Shown here one piece after another: positions 5,696-9,042 of a DNA stretch of 9,042 nucleotides. The DNA comes from Anaerolineae bacterium (GTDB lineage: Bacteria; Chloroflexota; Anaerolineae; 4572-78; J111). Within the stretch, counting starts at the first letter, position 1. Every line of letters starts with the position of its first letter. The position numbers and the translations under genes are program-made. The stretch is taken from assembly GCA_020433785.1 (NCBI GenBank), contig JAGRCC010000308.1, positions 1-9,042 on the forward strand, read 5' to 3'. Below the pieces are notes generated by a model. That model was given only the letters and a program-made list of their open reading frames with translations. It was not told where the DNA came from and searched no databases.

Positions 5696-6322
5696 ATGAC
5701 CTCAAATTTTCTGTTCACCGGTTTGATTATCGGCTTTTCAATTGCCGCGCCGGTCGGACCCATCGGCGTGCTATGTATCCGGCGCACGCTGGCTCAGGGA
5801 CGAGCAGTAGGGCTGCTGTCCGGGCTGGGAGCGGCCACCGCCGATGCCTTTTACGGCTGTGTGGCCGGTTTTAGCTTGACGGCCATCTCAACCCTACTGC
5901 TTAATCAACAGTTCTGGCTGGCGCTGGGAGGGGGATTATTTCTCTGTTATCTAGGGGTTAAAACCTTACGTTTATCGACCACAAGCCTATCAACACCCAC
6001 ACACCGACAAAGCTACGTAAGCGCTTACGCCTCCACCTTTTTCTTGACCATCACCAACCCGGCCACGATTCTCTCTTTCGCGGCCATCTTCGCCGGGTTG
6101 GGATTGGTGGGGGAAGCGGGCGATTATTTTGCGGCCACCATTCTGGTGTTAGGGGTATTCGCCGGCTCGGCGTTGTGGTGGCTGGCCTTGAGTACCGGTG
6201 TAAGTTTGTTAACCGGCCGGATACGCTCGGGCTTTATGCCCTGGATCAACCGAATTTCCGGGCTGATCATTCTGGGGTTTGGGGTAGTTATCTTGCTGAA
6301 TTTGGCTTCGATGGCAGCCTAA
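5696..6322 (+). CDS. LysE/RhtB-family amino-acid exporter
   Basis: Inner-membrane efflux protein of 208 residues, the normal size for the LysE superfamily, probably exporting an amino acid or derivative by proton exchange. The first helix holds the family signature IAAPVGPIGVLCIRRTLAQG (16-35), followed by GLGAATADAFYG (43-54). Further hydrophobic segments lie at about 55-70, 74-90, 112-136, 145-168 and 186-203, consistent with about six helices. TNPATILSF (120-128) is the second conserved proline loop. I chose ATG 5696 because GGAG stands 7 bases upstream; an in-frame TTG at 5684 would place that site inside the gene. Divergent from an Lrp/AsnC-type regulator, which likely controls it, as in lysG-lysE-type pairs (that pair uses a LysR regulator, so the parallel is only in logic). 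The substrate is unknown. It ends 10 bases from the convergent glycosyltransferase. Confidence 0.92.
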   Translation: MTSNFLFTGLIIGFSIAAPVGPIGVLCIRRTLAQGRAVGLLSGLGAATADAFYGCVAGFSLTAISTLLLNQQFWLALGGGLFLCYLGVKTLRLSTTSLSTPTHRQSYVSAYASTFFLTITNPATILSFAAIFAGLGLVGEAGDYFAATILVLGVFAGSALWWLALSTGVSLLTGRIRSGFMPWINRISGLIILGFGVVILLNLASMAA

Positions 6323-6332
6323 CCGCTTGATA

Positions 6333-7571
6333 CTAAGCTTTCAATCCAAAAAACTGCTCCAGCTTATGTTCGTCGATGATTAACTCGAATATCTTTTTGG
6401 CCTTATCGACCTGAACAAAACGACCGGCGCGTTGATCGTCGATAGCCTGGTGATAGACGTCCAATAGGTCTTCGGCTTTGCGCTTCATATCAAACGTAGC
6501 TGCTCGATCGGCAGTGGCTTGCTTATACCGATCAAACAGCGCCTCATCATCGAGTACCCGGTTGATGGCGGCGGCCAGCGCCTCACTATTATTCTCCGTG
6601 AGCAAACCCTGCCGGTCGTGTTCAATCACATCTTGGGTTCCGGACGCTTCGACCGCCACTACGGGTAACTCTGCGGCTAACGCTTCCATTGTAACCAACC
6701 CCTGGGTTTCAGTGGTTGAGGCAAAACAAAACAGATCGGCCGCTTTCAGATAGAGCGGCACTTCATCGAACGGGATTTTGCCGGTGAACTCCACCTGTTC
6801 GGCGATGCCCAATTCCTGAGCCAGCTCAGACAGCTCATCCTTCTGCTCACCATCGCCGATAATGACCAATCGGGCGGGTTGGTGCTGCTTAAACACGTTC
6901 CCGGCCGCAGCCAGCAATACTTTCCAATTTTTCTCTTCGGCCAACCGGCCAATCGAGATCAACACTTTGTCCTCACCCCAGCCTCGCTGCTGCCGAATGG
7001 TATGCGGATCGGCCGCTTGATACGGGCTTAAATCGATGCCGGTCGGCACGGTCGTCACCTGTTTGGTGACGCCGTAGACATCGGCCAGCATCTGCTTGAT
7101 ACTGTCGCTGGGCACGACAATGTGGTGGCACTTTTGCATATAGTCGCCCAGCCAGTAATCAATAGCATCTTTGACAAATTGTTGATTCAAAGCCACATAA
7201 TGGCTGTATTCACGATAGCGGGTGTGAAACGTAAAAACCAGCGGCACCTGATGTTCTTCCGCTTTATTGGCGGCGGCCCGTCCAAGCAAGAAGGGATGGT
7301 GGCTGTGGATCACGGCCGGTTTAAGCGAGGGTATAACTTTATCCACAAAAGATGAAATGGGAATCGTCAGCGGGAAATTGTGACTCATCGGCAACTCGAT
7401 GGCCGGGTAACGAAAGACAAATGGGTCCTTGTCATGATAATCGCTGGCGTTTTGGGCGAAAATAAACACGTTGTGGCCCAAATCGGTCAACGCTTGCCGG
7501 AAGGTATCAATCGATCGAACGACGCCGCTAATCACCGGATGGTAAGTGTTCGTAAAATGGGCGATATGCAT
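6333..7571 (-). CDS. GT4-family (GT-B fold) glycosyltransferase, possibly glycolipid-forming
   Basis: Retaining glycosyltransferase of 412 residues using a nucleotide-sugar donor. The N-terminal domain opens with HFTNTYHPVISGVVRSI (5-21), the glycine-rich acceptor loop seen in diacylglycerol glucosyltransferases and mannosyltransferases. It continues with IHSHHPFLLGRAA (88-100) and VFTFHTRYREYSHYV (112-126), both typical of diacylglycerol 3-glucosyltransferase-like members. The C-terminal domain has ISIGRLAEEKNW (205-216), VIIGDGEQ (237-243) and the donor-binding EX7E motif (E288 and E296 in ETQGLVTME). A helical C-terminal extension (about 383-412) follows the usual end. No transmembrane helix is seen, so it is probably a peripheral membrane or soluble enzyme. 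GAGGGAG stands 8 bases before the ATG. It follows the glycosidase gene by 23 bases, probably in one operon. Sugar and acceptor are inferred only from family resemblance. Confidence 0.9.
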   Translation of the reverse strand: MHIAHFTNTYHPVISGVVRSIDTFRQALTDLGHNVFIFAQNASDYHDKDPFVFRYPAIELPMSHNFPLTIPISSFVDKVIPSLKPAVIHSHHPFLLGRAAANKAEEHQVPLVFTFHTRYREYSHYVALNQQFVKDAIDYWLGDYMQKCHHIVVPSDSIKQMLADVYGVTKQVTTVPTGIDLSPYQAADPHTIRQQRGWGEDKVLISIGRLAEEKNWKVLLAAAGNVFKQHQPARLVIIGDGEQKDELSELAQELGIAEQVEFTGKIPFDEVPLYLKAADLFCFASTTETQGLVTMEALAAELPVVAVEASGTQDVIEHDRQGLLTENNSEALAAAINRVLDDEALFDRYKQATADRAATFDMKRKAEDLLDVYHQAIDDQRAGRFVQVDKAKKIFELIIDEHKLEQFFGLKA

Positions 7572-7594
7572 ACGGTTGGCTCCCTCTTAAGCCC

Positions 7595-8965
7595 CTATTT
7601 ATTCTCAGAGATTGTATCGTTATTCAGAATCTTTTGCACATGGCGCTGGTAGACATGGTGGGCGTAAACGGCCATCCCGGCGCTCCAGGTTAAAGGGGCT
7701 TCTGACGTGTACCAAAAGCTGGCCAGATGGAACCCATCCGGCGCGTAAACTTCGTGGACCGCGCCGTCTCTGACAATTACGTTTGACAGGCGATACAGCA
7801 GCAGTTCCGCTTCCATAAAGCGCTCCATTCGCGCCAGAGCAATGATATGCCAGGCGCCCAGCCACAACCAGGCGGCTGAGGTGTGATAGTTGGGGATGCC
7901 CCCTAACCGATTTTCGAGGGCGATAAACTTGCTAGGGTAAGCCTGATGAACCACCTGAGTTGGCACCGGAGTGGCCATATCGAACTCATCCATGGCATCT
8001 AAAATCGAATTGGCCTGATCGGGCGTGGTCATCTCCCAGGCGATTGCTAGCAAGTTACCGCTGCTGCTCAAATTGTCGAAAATCTCATTGGTCACGTAGT
8101 AACCTAACTCCTGCCGCCAGAAATGGGCATTGATCGACGCTTTTAACTGCCGGGCTTTATCTCTAAAATAGGTTTCGTCATCAGCCTGGCCGAAAACGGG
8201 AGCAGCCAGCGCTAGCTCGTGTAAGGCTTTCCAATATAGGACATTGGTATACAACACCCGACCGGAACGAGCAATGCTGTCGGCCCAATCGGCAAAGGCG
8301 GCTTGATGCAGCAGGCCGTCGTCTTCCAAGGCGTGATCTTCCAGCCAAATCACCGCCCGTTTCAAGGCCGGCCAGTGGGTTTCGGCAAATGCATTGTCCC
8401 CGGAACGGGCGACATAATTCAATGCCGCAATCACCAACAGGGCATTACCATCAAGCGAAATGGTGTTATGAGCGGTGATATATTTGGGTTTGATCGGCGC
8501 GTAGATCGGCTGCTCGCGTTTGAACAGCGAGTGCAGATATCGATCCGCGATAGAGGTGGAGTGAATTTTCACCGGAAATTGGCCGGTGGGCCGCTGGTGG
8601 AGGAGAAAAACCTCCAGCGTCTCTTTAACCGCTTGTAATTCGCCCAACTCGATTAGGCCAAAACTGGCGAAGCCGAAATCCCGCGCCCACGGTTCTCTAA
8701 AATTGCGCAGGCCGGCACATAGGACCAGCTTTTGTTGGCCGTTGAGCAGCCATCGTTTTTCGACTCCCGACAATAAGTTAGCAGTCGCGATACGTAAACC
8801 TTTAGCCTCGATGGTTTGGTGGTCAGCCAAGTCGTCAGGCAGTTGGTTGGCTAATAGATACGGCTGCTTGAGTAATCGGTGCCAATATTGAACCGCCTTA
8901 AGAAATAGAAAGCCTAATACGGTAAAGAAGAGTGTACGCAGAAGAGTGGCTAACCAACGCTTCAT
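7595..8965 (-). CDS. Membrane-anchored glycogen-debranching-like (amylo-alpha-1,6-glucosidase type) six-hairpin glycosidase
   Basis: Likely alpha-glucan hydrolase of the (alpha/alpha)6-barrel class; 456 residues. An N-terminal hydrophobic segment (about 6-23, TLLRTLFFTVLGFLFLKAVQ) should anchor it in the membrane, with basic residues on both sides, so its facing is not certain. The catalytic barrel shows FREPWARDFGFASFG (89-103), an RDxx-type entry motif of debranching enzymes. It also shows TISLDGNALLV (168-178), LLHQAAFADWADS (218-230), TNVLYWKALHE (240-250) and FWYTSEAPLTWSAGMAVYA (417-435). D226, D229 and E422 are candidate catalytic acids. The N-terminal glucanotransferase domain of large debranching enzymes is absent. 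I chose ATG 8965: AAGGA lies 11 bases upstream, and the in-frame TTG at 9007 precedes the likely transcription start. GH15- or GH37-like relatives, or a neutral-invertase-like enzyme, remain possible. First gene of the pair with the GT4 enzyme. Confidence 0.75.
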   Translation of the reverse strand: MKRWLATLLRTLFFTVLGFLFLKAVQYWHRLLKQPYLLANQLPDDLADHQTIEAKGLRIATANLLSGVEKRWLLNGQQKLVLCAGLRNFREPWARDFGFASFGLIELGELQAVKETLEVFLLHQRPTGQFPVKIHSTSIADRYLHSLFKREQPIYAPIKPKYITAHNTISLDGNALLVIAALNYVARSGDNAFAETHWPALKRAVIWLEDHALEDDGLLHQAAFADWADSIARSGRVLYTNVLYWKALHELALAAPVFGQADDETYFRDKARQLKASINAHFWRQELGYYVTNEIFDNLSSSGNLLAIAWEMTTPDQANSILDAMDEFDMATPVPTQVVHQAYPSKFIALENRLGGIPNYHTSAAWLWLGAWHIIALARMERFMEAELLLYRLSNVIVRDGAVHEVYAPDGFHLASFWYTSEAPLTWSAGMAVYAHHVYQRHVQKILNNDTISENK

Positions 8966-8995
8966 TGAGATTTGAGTCCTTCCAATATACGATTG

Positions 8996-9001
8996 ATTAT
9001 A
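8996..9001 (-). promoter_or_regulatory. -10 box upstream of the glycosidase gene
   Basis: A perfect TATAAT on the minus strand places a transcription start near 8989 and leaves a leader of about 24 bases holding GGAAGGA. No good -35 box is found at 16-18 bases upstream, so an activator may be needed or the match may be chance. The stretch 9008-9042 shows no gene. Confidence 0.35.
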
Positions 9002-9042
9002 ACTCAAGTTGCCCCCATCAGACCTTGTTTAACAGGCCATTA

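Noticed and set aside
6323..6332. Bidirectional terminator between the convergent exporter and glycosyltransferase genes
   Set aside because: Only 10 bases separate the stops and no dyad with flanking T/A tracts is visible there.
7339..7347. A perfect DnaA-box sequence, TTATCCACA (plus strand)
   Set aside because: It is single, lies inside the GT4 coding sequence, and has no cluster of further boxes or AT-rich unwinding region near it. A 9-mer can arise by chance; I see no origin in this window.
8966..9007. TTG start at 9007 for the glycosidase, adding 14 residues
   Set aside because: A perfect TATAAT covers 8996-9001, so that start would lie upstream of the transcript, and AAGGA precedes the ATG at 8965 instead.

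Overview
The window reads as ordinary bacterial chromosome, very probably from a member of the Chloroflexota (Anaerolineae-like). The basis is the ribosomal-protein/RNase P/YidC/Jag cluster, the style of the proteins, a GC content near 50% by eye, and non-ATG starts. This placement is an inference from protein style and gene order, not a phylogeny. Coding density is high, no gap exceeds 300 bases, and I see no mobile element, CRISPR array, tRNA or rRNA.

Right to centre (minus strand unless stated). A membrane-anchored debranching-enzyme-like six-hairpin glycosidase (7595-8965) lies 23 bases upstream of a GT4 glycosyltransferase (6333-7571), and the two look like one operon. A plus-strand LysE-family exporter (5696-6322) converges on that operon with only 10 bases between stop codons. 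The exporter is divergent from an Lrp/AsnC-family regulator (5046-5543). Their shared 152-base intergenic region holds three short dyads that could be Lrp-type operators.

Centre to left. Two tandem sigma70-type promoters, the outer one starting inside the end of the lrp gene, drive the conserved cluster rpmH (58 codons), rnpA, yidD, yidC and jag. Its products are ribosomal protein L34, the RNase P protein subunit, the YidD insertion factor, the YidC membrane insertase and the Jag/KhpB RNA-binding protein. A hairpin after jag may end the transcript. A PfkB-family sugar/nucleoside kinase and parA (cut by the window edge) follow. In many bacteria mnmE-mnmG-rsmG lie between jag and parA; here a PfkB kinase is there instead, and dnaA is not next to rpmH.

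The genes fall into three groups: translation and membrane-protein biogenesis with chromosome segregation (left half), amino-acid-responsive export (lrp/lysE), and envelope or storage carbohydrate metabolism (glycosidase/GT4). I found no clear undescribed defence or mobile system. The most unusual features are a DUF11-like extracytoplasmic domain fused in front of the YidC core, the dyad-rich lrp/lysE regulatory region, the tandem promoter that looks like an internal duplication, and the membrane-tethered glycosidase/GT4 pair.
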